From contig NZ_AEJF01000143.1 in NCBI RefSeq assembly GCF_001028175.1, positions 186,001-250,000 on the forward strand: DNA of 64,000 bases. Direction: 5' to 3'. This DNA comes from Caballeronia mineralivorans PML1(12). Lineage in GTDB: Bacteria; Pseudomonadota; Gammaproteobacteria; Burkholderiales; Burkholderiaceae. The notes under the pieces are model-generated. The model was not told the DNA's origin. It saw only the letters and a program-made list of their open reading frames with translations, and made no database searches. Position 1 is the first letter of the stretch; every line of letters begins with the position of its first letter. The translations under genes and the position numbers were made by a program. This document shows positions 35,937 through 44,393 of the stretch, one piece after another.

Positions 35937-37127
35937 TTAGAACTTTGCGCGGATACCGCTGAAGATAGCGACTTGCCGGTTAGTCGATGAAGCCGTTCCC
36001 GCATCCGCAATCGCGGCGATCTTGCTATAGCCGCTGCCCACGCGGGTAGACGCATCGCCCGAAGCCAACTGATACACGCCCGAGAGATACAACTCGGTAC
36101 GCTTCGACAGCGCATAGTCGACACCCAGCGTGAACTGATGCCAGCGCGGTTTGAGCGTGGCGCCCCCCGTTCCGGGCAGACCATTAGCGCGGCCATCGGT
36201 AAAGGTGTACACGCCGATCAGCGTGACCGCGCTCGTTGCCAGATAACGCAGGTTGGCGTCGTAGTTGTTGAACTTGCGCGACGAGCCGTCGTTGTAGTCG
36301 AGTTGCGTATGGCTGAAGGCGAAGCCTGCCGTGGCCTTGCCGATTACGTAGTTCGCTCCGCCGACCGCGATCTGTTGGCGCTGTACGCCGCCATTGAGGC
36401 CGTAGAAGAGCGCACCGCTGTAGTCGTCCCCGGTGGTGGTGGTCGCGCCGCCTACTGCGCCGCTTGTGTTCGACGTGCCGTCGGGATGATTCAGCACGAC
36501 ATAACCCGCGCCGGCCGACAGCGGCCCTGCTGCGTAGTTCGCCGCCACGCCCCACGCGCGGTTGTTGCTGAAGCCCTGGCCCGAGCCGTTGTTCGCCTGA
36601 TTGCTGAACGCATACAGCGTGTCGAGCGTAAAGCCTGCTATAGGGTCGCTGCGGAATTTGACCGCGTTGTTGATGCGGAAGGTCTGATTCAGGTTGTCGT
36701 TGTCGCCTACGTGCGTGGCCGGCGACCAGAAGCCCGAGCCCGCATATTGCGCCACGAGATCCGCCAGCGGCTCGTACTGACGACCAAGGGTTACTGTGCC
36801 AATACCTGTCTTCGCAAGGCCTACGAACGCTTGCCGGCCAAACTCGCGGCCGCCTTGTCCAAGCGTGCCGTCGTTCGGACGAAAACCATTTTCCAGCGTG
36901 AAGACCGCCTTGAGGCCATCGCCCAGGTCTTCGGCGCCTTTGAGGCCCCAGCGGCTGCCGCTCAGCTTGCCGCTGGTCTGCTGGAAGTTCTTCGCACCCT
37001 TCTGATTATTGGTGTAGGTCAGCCCGGCATCGACTATTCCGTACAGCGTGACCGAGCTTTGCGCCTGCGAAAGTGCGGGGGCGATAACCAGCATGCCAGT
37101 GGCGCCGGCGAGTACGACTCGTTTCAT
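35937..37127 (-). CDS. General outer-membrane porin
   Basis: 396 residues. The signal peptide ends ALSQA, the mature protein starts QSSVTLYGIVDAGLTYTNN, and the second strand is GSRWGLKGAEDLGDGLKAVFTLENGF. The last residues QVAIFSGIRAKF end in Phe, as required for outer-membrane insertion. AGAGGACAACA precedes the ATG. It lies between two sulfur-compound transport loci, so it may let those compounds across the outer membrane, though general porins are broadly permeable. It is convergent with SBP 2 and divergent from the next ABC locus. Confidence 0.92.
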   Translation of the reverse strand: MKRVVLAGATGMLVIAPALSQAQSSVTLYGIVDAGLTYTNNQKGAKNFQQTSGKLSGSRWGLKGAEDLGDGLKAVFTLENGFRPNDGTLGQGGREFGRQAFVGLAKTGIGTVTLGRQYEPLADLVAQYAGSGFWSPATHVGDNDNLNQTFRINNAVKFRSDPIAGFTLDTLYAFSNQANNGSGQGFSNNRAWGVAANYAAGPLSAGAGYVVLNHPDGTSNTSGAVGGATTTTGDDYSGALFYGLNGGVQRQQIAVGGANYVIGKATAGFAFSHTQLDYNDGSSRKFNNYDANLRYLATSAVTLIGVYTFTDGRANGLPGTGGATLKPRWHQFTLGVDYALSKRTELYLSGVYQLASGDASTRVGSGYSKIAAIADAGTASSTNRQVAIFSGIRAKF

Positions 37128-37501
37128 TGTTGTCCTCTTGTTCCAGGTGGTTTTAACGAATTTTTCGGACCCCGATATTAGGGTTTCGCGACGCCAGACT
37201 GAACGATGAATTTAAACTTCGTAATACAGATGATCGTGATTTGTAATACACGTTGGCGGTGATTTGAAAATGAGGTGTAAGCCCGGTATTCCCGGCCGTT
37301 CGATAAAAAGCGTCTAAGCAAGGCCGACATCGTCTGAACAATCATGCAATCGATAAAGCACGTGGCCTCATAACGATATTGCAAACGAATAATTGTTAAG
37401 AGGACGAAGCGTCGTTAGTCTTGACTGTTGTAGTGCGGCAAAACCGTGCTTCGATGCGTGCGCATCGAGCGTCTTTTAACGTAACGAGGGTCTTCCGATC
37501 C
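37128..37501. other. Divergent intergenic region
   Basis: About 370 bp between the porin and the SsuC-like permease. Bases ~37195-37250 are AT-rich. Promoters for both genes should be here; I cannot place them with confidence, and no gene is supported. Confidence 0.5.
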
Positions 37502-38590
37502 ATGTCCGGCACTCCTCATTTCGACCCGGCCTCCGGGCACTCTGGCATCGCGTTTCAGCCGCATGTGGCTGTGCGGACGAAAGCCGCCCGCGTTGTCGCG
37601 ACGTCCACTCGCGAGCCAGCCCGGAGTTTGCTGCCAACGTGGCTAGCCGCCCTGGCGTGGGTCGCCGGTGCGGGTTTTACGCGCTGGTGGCCTGACGCGG
37701 ACGAGTGGCCCTACACAGACTACCTCCTTGTCCTCAAGCTGGCGCTGGCGGTCACTGCATTACTGATAGGCGTGGCGGCGCGCAGAAGCCTCTTGACGCG
37801 TCAAGCCGATGCACCTCCATCACGCGCCGAACGCTGGCTCACGGCCATGCCGTGGCTCGTTGCGCTCGCGGTTGGTGTGACCGCGTGGGAAGTACTGACC
37901 GCAAAACTCGAATGGCTGCCGCGGCCGTTTTTTGCTCCGCCGCAGGCGTTGATCGCCGTCTTTTTCGACGACTTTCCGCGCCTCGGTTCAAGTGTCGTTC
38001 ATTCATTCGGATTGCTTGCTTATGGCTATGTGATCGGTGCGGTGGCGGGTTTTGTGACGGGAGTCGGCATCGGCTGGTCGCGGGCAGTGGGTTATTGGTT
38101 ACATCCGGTGTTGCGGCTGATCGGTCCGTTGCCCGCCACCGCCTGGTTGCCACTGGCGTTCTTTTTCTTTCCATCCAGCTTCAGCGCCAGTGTGTTCCTG
38201 ATTGCGCTCGCCACCGGCTTCCCCGTGGCGGTGCTCACGTGGTCGGGCGTGGCGGGCGTCAACAGCACGTACTACGACATCGCCCGCACGCTTGGCGCAC
38301 GGCCTGATTTCCTGATCCTGAAGGTCGCAATACCGGCGGCATTGCCGTCCGTGTTCGTCGGATTGTTCATGGGACTGGGCGCGTCGTTTTCCGTGCTGAT
38401 CGTGGCGGAAATGATGGGCGTAAAAGCTGGCCTCGGCTGGTATTTGCAATGGGCACAGGGATGGGCGGCTTATTCGAACATGTATGCGGCGCTGCTGGTG
38501 ATGGCGCTGATGTGCTCGGGCCTGATCACACTGCTGTTCCGCTTCCGGGACCGGTTGCTCGCCTGGCAAAAGGGATTGTTGAAATGGTAA
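37502..38590 (+). CDS. SsuC/TauC-type ABC permease with extended N-terminus
   Basis: 362 residues from ATG 37502; the frame is open from 37421. An N-terminal extension of ~120 residues includes two extra hydrophobic segments (WLAALAWVAGAGF and LVLKLALAVTALLIGVAA). The core is a permease with the EAA loop YYDIARTLGARPDFLILKVAIPAALPSVFVGLFMGLG, as in sulfonate/nitrate/taurine transporters. It overlaps the ATPase gene by 7 bp. Substrate unknown. Confidence 0.85.
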   Translation: MSGTPHFDPASGHSGIAFQPHVAVRTKAARVVATSTREPARSLLPTWLAALAWVAGAGFTRWWPDADEWPYTDYLLVLKLALAVTALLIGVAARRSLLTRQADAPPSRAERWLTAMPWLVALAVGVTAWEVLTAKLEWLPRPFFAPPQALIAVFFDDFPRLGSSVVHSFGLLAYGYVIGAVAGFVTGVGIGWSRAVGYWLHPVLRLIGPLPATAWLPLAFFFFPSSFSASVFLIALATGFPVAVLTWSGVAGVNSTYYDIARTLGARPDFLILKVAIPAALPSVFVGLFMGLGASFSVLIVAEMMGVKAGLGWYLQWAQGWAAYSNMYAALLVMALMCSGLITLLFRFRDRLLAWQKGLLKW

Positions 38591-39423
38591 GTACGCGAGG
38601 TGTTGCACAGGCAACGGCAGCAGGCGCACGTATCGACGTCAGCGAAGTCAGCCACCGGTTTTCGCTGCACGGCGCGGCGCTCCCCGTTCTCGACGACGTC
38701 AGCTTCTCTGTCGCCCCGGGTGAATTCGTCGCGTTGCTCGGACCCAGCGGGTGCGGCAAGTCGACCTTGCTGCGACTGGTTGCGGGACTCGATGCGCCTG
38801 CGCTTGGGACGGTGTCCTCGAACGGCGTGGCCATACGCGGGCCGCACCCGTCGCGGGTTGTTGTGTTCCAGGACCCGACCTTGTATCCGTGGCGCACGGT
38901 ACGCGCCAACGTCGGTCTGGGACCCGAGGCACAGCGAAAGCGTAAGCGGTTTCCGTGGAGCAAAGCCCGGCAGGTATCGCCCCTTCCGGAAGGCACGCGT
39001 TCGGCAGAGCAACGTATCGACGCCGCGTTGCAACTTGTCGGTCTGACTGACTTCGCTGCCGCCTATCCGCATCAGTTGTCTGGAGGCATGGCGCAGCGTG
39101 TTGCACTGGCGCGGGCGCTCGTCAACGATCCCGAGTTGCTCGTGCTCGATGAACCGTTCGGCAAGCTTGATTCCCTCACGCGGCTGCGCATGCAAGGCGA
39201 GCTGGTGAAGTTGTGGCTGGATGCGCGCTTCTCGGTCCTGCTGGTGACGCACGATGTGGAAGAGGCGCTGTTTCTCGCAAACCGGGTGATTGTTTTCAGC
39301 GAGCGCCCGGCGCGCATTACGGCGGAAGTGCGCAATGACGCGCCGTATCCGCGTCATCGTGACGATCCGAAGCTGGTTGAATTGCGGCGCGAAGTGCTCG
39401 CGTTACTTGGCTTGGTCGCGTGA
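38584..39423 (+). CDS. SsuB/NrtD-type ABC ATP-binding protein
   Basis: 279 residues. Walker A LLGPSGCGKSTLLRL, Q-loop VVFQDPTLYPWRTV, signature HQLSGGMAQRVALARAL, Walker B LLVLDEPFGKLDS, H-loop VTHDVEEAL. An insert of ~25 basic residues (EAQRKRKRFPWSKAR) lies between Q-loop and signature, longer than in typical SsuB. It works with the preceding permease. Confidence 0.9.
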   Translation: MVSTRGVAQATAAGARIDVSEVSHRFSLHGAALPVLDDVSFSVAPGEFVALLGPSGCGKSTLLRLVAGLDAPALGTVSSNGVAIRGPHPSRVVVFQDPTLYPWRTVRANVGLGPEAQRKRKRFPWSKARQVSPLPEGTRSAEQRIDAALQLVGLTDFAAAYPHQLSGGMAQRVALARALVNDPELLVLDEPFGKLDSLTRLRMQGELVKLWLDARFSVLLVTHDVEEALFLANRVIVFSERPARITAEVRNDAPYPRHRDDPKLVELRREVLALLGLVA

Positions 39424-39472
39424 GTTGCTACGCCAATCACATCAATAACAAACGACCCGTGGAGAATGTCAA

Positions 39473-40528
39473 ATGAATCGTCCTGATGCCGATGCCGGCG
39501 AAAATGCTGCTGCGCCGGAGAACACTTCGCGCCGTGCGTGGCTGCGCAAGACCGCGTGGACTGCGGGCGCAGCAGCGCTTGGCGGTGCATCGTTCGGGCT
39601 TGCCGGACTGCCTGCCCGTGCCGACGATAGCCGGTTAAAACAGCTGAAGTTATCGTGGAATGCAGGCGCGATCTGCACGGCGCCGGTGCCGGTGGCCGTC
39701 AAGCAAGGTTTCTTCGGCAAGCGTGGGCTGGACGTCGAGCTGATCAACTTTGCCGGGTCGACGGACCAGTTGCTCGAAGCTATTGCGACGGGCAAGTCGG
39801 ACGCGGGCGTTGGGATGGCGCTGCGCTGGATCAAGCCGCTCGAACAGGGCTTCGATGTCAAGCTCACCGCTGGCATTCACGGCGGCTGCATGCGGTTGCT
39901 CGCCACGCGCAGCTCGGCAATCGTCGATCTACCCGGCTTGCGCGGCAAGATAGTGGGCGTCAGCGACATGGCCAGTCCCACCAAGAATTTTTTCGCCATC
40001 ACGCTGAAGAAGCTTGGTATCGATCCGGACAGTGAGGTTCGCTGGCGCCAGTATCCTGTCAACCTGCTGGGCGAGGCGTTGAAAAAGGGCGAGGTCCATG
40101 CGATTGCGGACGGCGATCCGACTATCTGGATGCTGCGTGAATCGGATCATCTCTACGAGGTGTCGAACAACCTCTGCGGCGAATATCAGACGCGTGTTTG
40201 CTGCGTGCTCGGCGTGCGCGGGACGCTGGTGAGGAAGGATCGCGCCACGGCGCAGGCGTTGACGCAGGCCTTGCTGGACGCAACGGAATGGACGGCGAAC
40301 CATCCGGCGGAGGCGGCGACTATCTTTGCGCAGTACGCGCCGCAAGCGGACGTGGGGCAACTGACGGCCATGCTCAGGAGCCACACGGACCATCATCATC
40401 CGACGGGGGACGCGTTCAGGAAGGAGATCGCTCTCTATGCCGACGATTTGAAGACCGTGGGCGTATTGAACGGCAGCACGGATTCGAACCGCTTCGCGAG
40501 CCGGGTGTTCTCGGATGTATTGGTCTAG
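39473..40528 (+). CDS. SsuA/NitT-type substrate-binding protein, Tat-exported
   Basis: 351 residues. A twin-arginine-type signal is seen as NTSRRAWLRKTAWTAGAAALGG. The mature part has LKLSWNAGAICTAPVPVAVKQGFFGKRGLDVEL and GSTDQLLEAIATGKSDAGVGMALRW, the pattern of the sulfonate/nitrate/taurine-binding family. It contains six cysteines (for example CMRLL, NNLCGEYQTRVCCV), unusual for the family and perhaps a metal or cofactor site or disulfides. GTGGAG precedes the start. Three-gene operon with the permease and ATPase. Confidence 0.85.
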   Translation: MNRPDADAGENAAAPENTSRRAWLRKTAWTAGAAALGGASFGLAGLPARADDSRLKQLKLSWNAGAICTAPVPVAVKQGFFGKRGLDVELINFAGSTDQLLEAIATGKSDAGVGMALRWIKPLEQGFDVKLTAGIHGGCMRLLATRSSAIVDLPGLRGKIVGVSDMASPTKNFFAITLKKLGIDPDSEVRWRQYPVNLLGEALKKGEVHAIADGDPTIWMLRESDHLYEVSNNLCGEYQTRVCCVLGVRGTLVRKDRATAQALTQALLDATEWTANHPAEAATIFAQYAPQADVGQLTAMLRSHTDHHHPTGDAFRKEIALYADDLKTVGVLNGSTDSNRFASRVFSDVLV

Positions 40529-40533
40529 GTTTT

Positions 40534-40633
40534 TTCGTTCGCACTCGGGGTTCTGTTTGGTGGGGTTTTGGGGTTAGTGGTCGGGGGGGATGCCGGGTTG
40601 CTGCTGCTCAGGTTAGCGGTTGATTTAAGTTAG
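40534..40633 (+). repeat. G-rich 3'-flank repeat, left copy
   Basis: About 100 bp, beginning five bases after the SBP stop codon. It reappears inverted at 44394-44494 with only a few mismatches and, more diverged, at 13412-13470. It contains four runs of at least four G separated by 11, 4 and 9 bases, a G-quadruplex-compatible layout. The two best copies bracket the insertion-sequence block. Confidence 0.85.
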
Positions 40634-40716
40634 ATACTATGTAAGGGGCCATCGAAAGTAAGCTCCCTGGAGTAAAACGAGAATTCTGACACTCGTTTTT
40701 CGAAAGGAGCATGCAA

Positions 40717-41868
40717 ATGGACGCGCCTAACACGGCCCTTCAAGGGCAACATATAACGATCGTCGGCCGGCTGTACGTTGCCTTCGAATTGGGCGATAAG
40801 AGCTGGAAGCTGTCACTGGGCGACGGTGTGCGCGCGCCGAGTCGGTGTACGGTGGTGGCCGGCGATACGGCGGCGGTCCTGAGCGCGATCTCGAAGGCCA
40901 AAGCCCGCTGCCATCTGGGCACTGATGCTCCCGTGCGCAGTTGCTATGAGGCCGGGCGAGACGGCTTTTGGCTGCACCGCTGGCTGAGCGGACAAGGGGT
41001 CGCCAACCTCGTAGTTGACCCGGCCAGTATCGAAGTGAATCGGCGGGCACGCCGTGCGAAGACGGACCGGCTCGACAGCGACAAGCTGCTGTCGATGCTG
41101 ATGCGCTACCACGCGGGTGAACGGCGGGTGTGGGCGGTCGCGCGGATCCCAACGCCCGAGCAGGAGGATGAGCGGCGCGTGCATCGGGAACTCGGGCGTC
41201 TGCGGCAGGAGCGCACCGCGCACAGCAACCGGATCCGCTCGCTACTGGTGCTGCACAACCTGCGGGTCGAGCACATCGGCGCGCGCGCGTGGGCGCACTG
41301 GTGGGCCCAGCAGGCAGGGCAACTGCTGCCGGGCTTGCGGGCCGAGATTGAGCGCGAGTTCGAGCGGCTGTCGCTTGTCGCCGGGCAGATCAGGACGCTT
41401 GAGGCGCTGCAGGCCCGTCAGGTCCGCAGCGGCGCACAACCCGCGATCGCGGTGCTGGCGCGGCTCACGGGTATCGGCACCGGCAGCGCATGGACCCTGG
41501 TCAAGGAACTGTTCGGCTGGCGGCAGTTTCACAACCGCCGTGAAGTCGCCGGCTGCCTGGGCCTGGCACCGACGCCTTACGCGAGCGGCACCAGTGAGGT
41601 CGAGCAGGGCATCAGCAAGGCCGGCAACAAACGAGCGCGCTGGCTGATGGTCGAACTCGCGTGGAGCTGGCTGCGCTTCCAGCCGGCCAGCCAACTGAGC
41701 CAGTGGTTCAAAGTGCGCTTCGCGGGAGGCGGCAAGCGCGTGCGACGCATCGGCATAGTGGCGCTTGCACGCCGTCTGTCGATCGCCTTGTGGCGTTATC
41801 TAGAACAGGGTGAGATTCCGCTCGGGGCAACACTCAAGCCACCCAGCAGCAACACGGTTGCAACCTGA
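40717..41868 (+). CDS. IS110-family transposase
   Basis: 383 residues from the ATG at 40717 that is properly spaced from AAAGGAGC (an ATG at 40711 is too close). The N-terminal RuvC-like DEDD domain is preserved (FELGDKSWKLSL, SCYEAGRDGFWLHRWL, RRAKTDRLDSDKLLSML). The C-terminal Transposase_20 domain shows LTGIGTGSAWTLVKELFGWRQFHNRREVAGCLGLAPTPYASG and the serine/glycine GISKAGNKRARWLMVELAW motif. These recombinases cut and join DNA guided by a bridge RNA. The gene looks intact. Confidence 0.95.
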   Translation: MDAPNTALQGQHITIVGRLYVAFELGDKSWKLSLGDGVRAPSRCTVVAGDTAAVLSAISKAKARCHLGTDAPVRSCYEAGRDGFWLHRWLSGQGVANLVVDPASIEVNRRARRAKTDRLDSDKLLSMLMRYHAGERRVWAVARIPTPEQEDERRVHRELGRLRQERTAHSNRIRSLLVLHNLRVEHIGARAWAHWWAQQAGQLLPGLRAEIEREFERLSLVAGQIRTLEALQARQVRSGAQPAIAVLARLTGIGTGSAWTLVKELFGWRQFHNRREVAGCLGLAPTPYASGTSEVEQGISKAGNKRARWLMVELAWSWLRFQPASQLSQWFKVRFAGGGKRVRRIGIVALARRLSIALWRYLEQGEIPLGATLKPPSSNTVAT

Positions 41869-41903
41869 GCGGCGAATGACGATCGATGACACGGCCTGAG
41901 GGT

Positions 41904-42063
41904 CGACGCGCCCGGACAGTAAGAGGCTTGCCCGACGGGCAAGCGTAGTTTTAGATAGGGCGCGTCGGTAACGGAGTGGTTCCAGCGCTCTGCGCATGTG
42001 GTATGAGGTGACCGGCCTGGCGCCGGCACGGATAGAAGTTAGTCCGGGGGCGGTTGCCCGGAC
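41904..42063 (+). ncRNA. Candidate bridge RNA of the IS110-family element
   Basis: Downstream of the transposase four stable stems are visible: a 10-bp outer stem (41904-41913 with 41958-41967) enclosing a perfect 8-bp hairpin (41926-41944, three-base loop), then hairpins at 42012-42026 and 42042-42063 (7-bp stem). Internal loops between the first two stems are large enough to hold target- and donor-binding loops. In IS1111-like members the guide RNA lies at this end. Strand and limits are inferred. Confidence 0.5.
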
Positions 42064-42139
42064 ATCAAACACTCCGACCTAACTCGTTTTGAAGTTTGGC
42101 TTAGAAGGACTCCGAATACGAATCAGGCACCCTAGCCTG

Positions 42140-42212
42140 TGCAAGTTGTCCACCGCCGGCCAGCGTCGTGGTCGTGACAGGCGACCCGCTGGTCGACCGT
42201 GGACAACTTGCA
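42140..42212. repeat. Imperfect inverted repeat between the two IS elements
   Basis: Arms 42140-42165 and 42187-42212 pair over 26 bp; the outer 14 bp (TGCAAGTTGTCCAC) and inner 6 bp are perfect. The spacer is 21 bp. It lies outside both elements as delimited and is not explained by a gene; it could be a terminator, a recombination site or a remnant of a third element. Confidence 0.75.
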
Positions 42213-42285
42213 GCACCCTCAAAGGAGGTAACTGATCCACGGGAAACAGATCCCCAAGGGCTTGACTTTCAATGCCCCATAGAAG

Positions 42286-43784
42286 TCTTACTGTGTCATA
42301 AATTAAGAAATTGCGATATTGCTGCGTTTGCCTGACAATAATAAGGATACCTAAGCATAAGGCGATAAGCAATGAGCACACAAACGCGGTTTGAGCAGTA
42401 CATTGAGCATCTGGCTGTCGGCCTGGGTCATGCGGATCGCCACTCTGGACTGAAGGCCTACTGCACAGGCCTGATGCTGCCGTTGACCCGCAAGAGCGTC
42501 GAGCCGATGGCCGCCAGTGTGGATCCGCTTCACGCCAGCGCGCGGCATCAGGCACTGCACCACTTTGTTGCCAAGGCCGACTGGTCGGACGACGAGTTAC
42601 TTAGCCGGGTGAGCCAGTGGGTCGTGCCCCGGATGGATTTTTCCGGCGGCGGCTTCTGGATCGTGGACGACACGGGATTTCCAAAGAAGGGCCGCCATTC
42701 GGTAGGCGTTGCGCGTCAGTACTGCGGGGTGCTGGGCAAACAGGATAATTGCCAAATTGCGGTCAGTGTGTCACTGGCTTGTGAGCAGGCCAGCATTCCG
42801 GTTGCGTGGCAGCTCTACGTGCCGCGTGAATGGGCAGAGGACAATGAGCGGCGCGAGAAAGCCGGCATTCCCGCACAGATCGGGTTTGAGACGAAGGTGC
42901 AGATTGCATTGCGACAAATTGAGGCTCTGCTGGCTGCCGGTGCGCCCCGGCATTGCGTACTGGCCGATGCAGGCTATGGCATAGATAACGCCTTCCGGCA
43001 ACATCTGGACGATCTGGGATTGTCTTATGTGGTCGGCATCACATCGGCTCTCGTGGTCTGGCCACCGGGCGTCAAACCATTGCCGCCCAAACCGTATGGC
43101 GGCATGGGCCGCCCGCCTGTGGTACCGCGCCGTACACGCGCCCGACAGCCGGTGAACGTGAAGGACCTGGCGCATTCACTGCCTGCTACTGCCTTCACCA
43201 CGCTCAGCTGGCGGGAGGGTTCGAACGAAACACTCAGCGGGCGTTTCGCTGCGGTGCGTGTGCGTCACGCGGGCGGCAATACCGGCAAGGCGCGGCTGCG
43301 CCCCGAGCAGTGGCTGCTCATTGAGTGGCCCGCCAGCGATGCTGACCCACTGAAATACTATCTCTCCAACCTGCCAGCCGATACTGCGCTCGAGCAGCTC
43401 GTGGCGCACGCGCACATGCGCTGGCGCATCGAGCGGGACTACCAGGATCTGAAGCAGGAATTGGGGCTTGGACACTACGAAGGTCGAGGATGGCGTGGGT
43501 TTCATCACCACGCAGCGCTGGCCATCGCGGCCTACGGGTTTCTGTTCTCAGAGCGCCTCGCTACCGGAACCCCGGTCAGCGCCAAAAAAAACTTCGCAGC
43601 ACGCCACACACCTGCAGTTCCCGACGATTACATTGCGCGGGGAAGTCCGGCGCGCACAGCGCCACACGGCTGACTCGATTGCTACCATTCGCTACGAACT
43701 TACGGTCCGGCTTGTCGCCGGACTCGATGTGTGTCCATGCTGTCGGAACCTGGGAAGACGCTTTGATTTAATGACACAGTAAGA
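42286..43784 (+). mobile_element. IS701-family-like insertion sequence
   Basis: Terminal inverted repeats TCTTACTGTGTCAT (42286-42299) and its complement (43771-43784), with further imperfect matching inward, bound about 1.5 kb that contains one transposase gene. A clear target duplication was not found; TTAG follows the right end but not the left. Confidence 0.8.
42372..43673 (+). CDS. IS701-family-like transposase, C-terminus possibly frameshifted
   Basis: 433 residues. The DDE domain shows WIVDDTGFPKKGRHSVGVARQYCGVLGKQDNCQ, HCVLADAGYGIDNAFR for the second Asp, and the Glu region MRWRIERDYQDLKQELGLGHYEGRGWRGFHHHAAL. Just after LATGTPVSAKK is a run of eight A (43584-43591). In another frame beyond it the sequence reads SIATIRYELTVRLVAGLDVCPCC up to ~43780, which looks more like a native transposase C-terminus than the actual PDDYIARGSPARTAPHG. 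A slip in the A run, programmed or mutational, is likely. Confidence 0.85.
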   Translation: MSTQTRFEQYIEHLAVGLGHADRHSGLKAYCTGLMLPLTRKSVEPMAASVDPLHASARHQALHHFVAKADWSDDELLSRVSQWVVPRMDFSGGGFWIVDDTGFPKKGRHSVGVARQYCGVLGKQDNCQIAVSVSLACEQASIPVAWQLYVPREWAEDNERREKAGIPAQIGFETKVQIALRQIEALLAAGAPRHCVLADAGYGIDNAFRQHLDDLGLSYVVGITSALVVWPPGVKPLPPKPYGGMGRPPVVPRRTRARQPVNVKDLAHSLPATAFTTLSWREGSNETLSGRFAAVRVRHAGGNTGKARLRPEQWLLIEWPASDADPLKYYLSNLPADTALEQLVAHAHMRWRIERDYQDLKQELGLGHYEGRGWRGFHHHAALAIAAYGFLFSERLATGTPVSAKKNFAARHTPAVPDDYIARGSPARTAPHG

Positions 43785-43800
43785 TTAGCTGATCTCTTTG

Positions 43801-44381
43801 TCACTATTAGCCACTGTGCGTGGCGGCACGTCATTTCCAAAGCGACAAAGAAACGAAGCAAAGAAAGCGCTTTCAAACCATCGGCTGGTTAGTGTCCCTA
43901 GCGTGCAGGCCTCAGCTTTTGGCACCTGATAGCACGGTGCTTGCCAGACTGACGGATGTTTGAACCCCTCCTTCTCGCGAATCCTGACACGAACACGCTT
44001 CGCCCCCAACGCTCTCGGGCAAGCACCATGATCCCCGGACCAGCACGGCCTCACGTGTGCTGATTGCCTCATTGCGTGGTGGGTTGGCTGCGTGGACTGC
44101 GTGCTTCTTTTTTGAGGTGGTTGTACGCGGATAGCGCGGGATGTCCCTGTGGCAGGTTCAGTCACTGGTGGCGAAGCGTGTGGGTATCGGTGTTCGGAGA
44201 GGTCGGGCTTCAAACATCCGTGATGTCTGGCGAGCACCGTGCTATCAGGTGCCAAAAACTGAGGCCTGCACGCTAGGGACACTAACTAGCCGATGGTTGG
44301 AAAGCGCTTTCTTTGCTTCTGTTTCTTTTGCGCCGTCGGAAAAAGAAATGAAGTGCCGCCACGCGCAGTGGCTAATAGTGA
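43801..44381. repeat. Large inverted repeat pair of an intergenic repeat family
   Basis: Arms of about 205 bp (43801-44003) and 210 bp (44172-44381) are inverted copies with scattered mismatches, around a 168-bp spacer. Each arm carries the palindrome GAAAGCGCTTTC and the same conserved core (for example GCGTGCAGGCCTCAG, GGCACCTGATAGCACGGTGC). Open frames in both arms (ending FESAFFAS-like) are mirror images and not genes. It resembles repetitive intergenic elements common in Burkholderia-group genomes. Confidence 0.8.
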
Positions 44382-44393
44382 TAAATAGAATAA

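Larger units (their letters stand above)
40634..42135 (+). mobile_element. IS110-family insertion sequence (approximate limits)
   Basis: One DEDD transposase gene with ~80 bp upstream and ~260 bp of hairpin-rich sequence downstream. IS110-type elements lack clear terminal inverted repeats, so the ends are estimated from the end of the G-rich repeat and the start of the next inverted repeat. A short AAAACGAG/CTCGTTTT match at 40674-40681 and 42083-42090 could be subterminal repeats of an IS1111-like subgroup. Confidence 0.7.

Noticed and set aside
42286..43784. Target-site duplication of the IS701-like element
   Set aside because: Flanking bases TTAG on the right are not matched on the left, so no duplication can be claimed.
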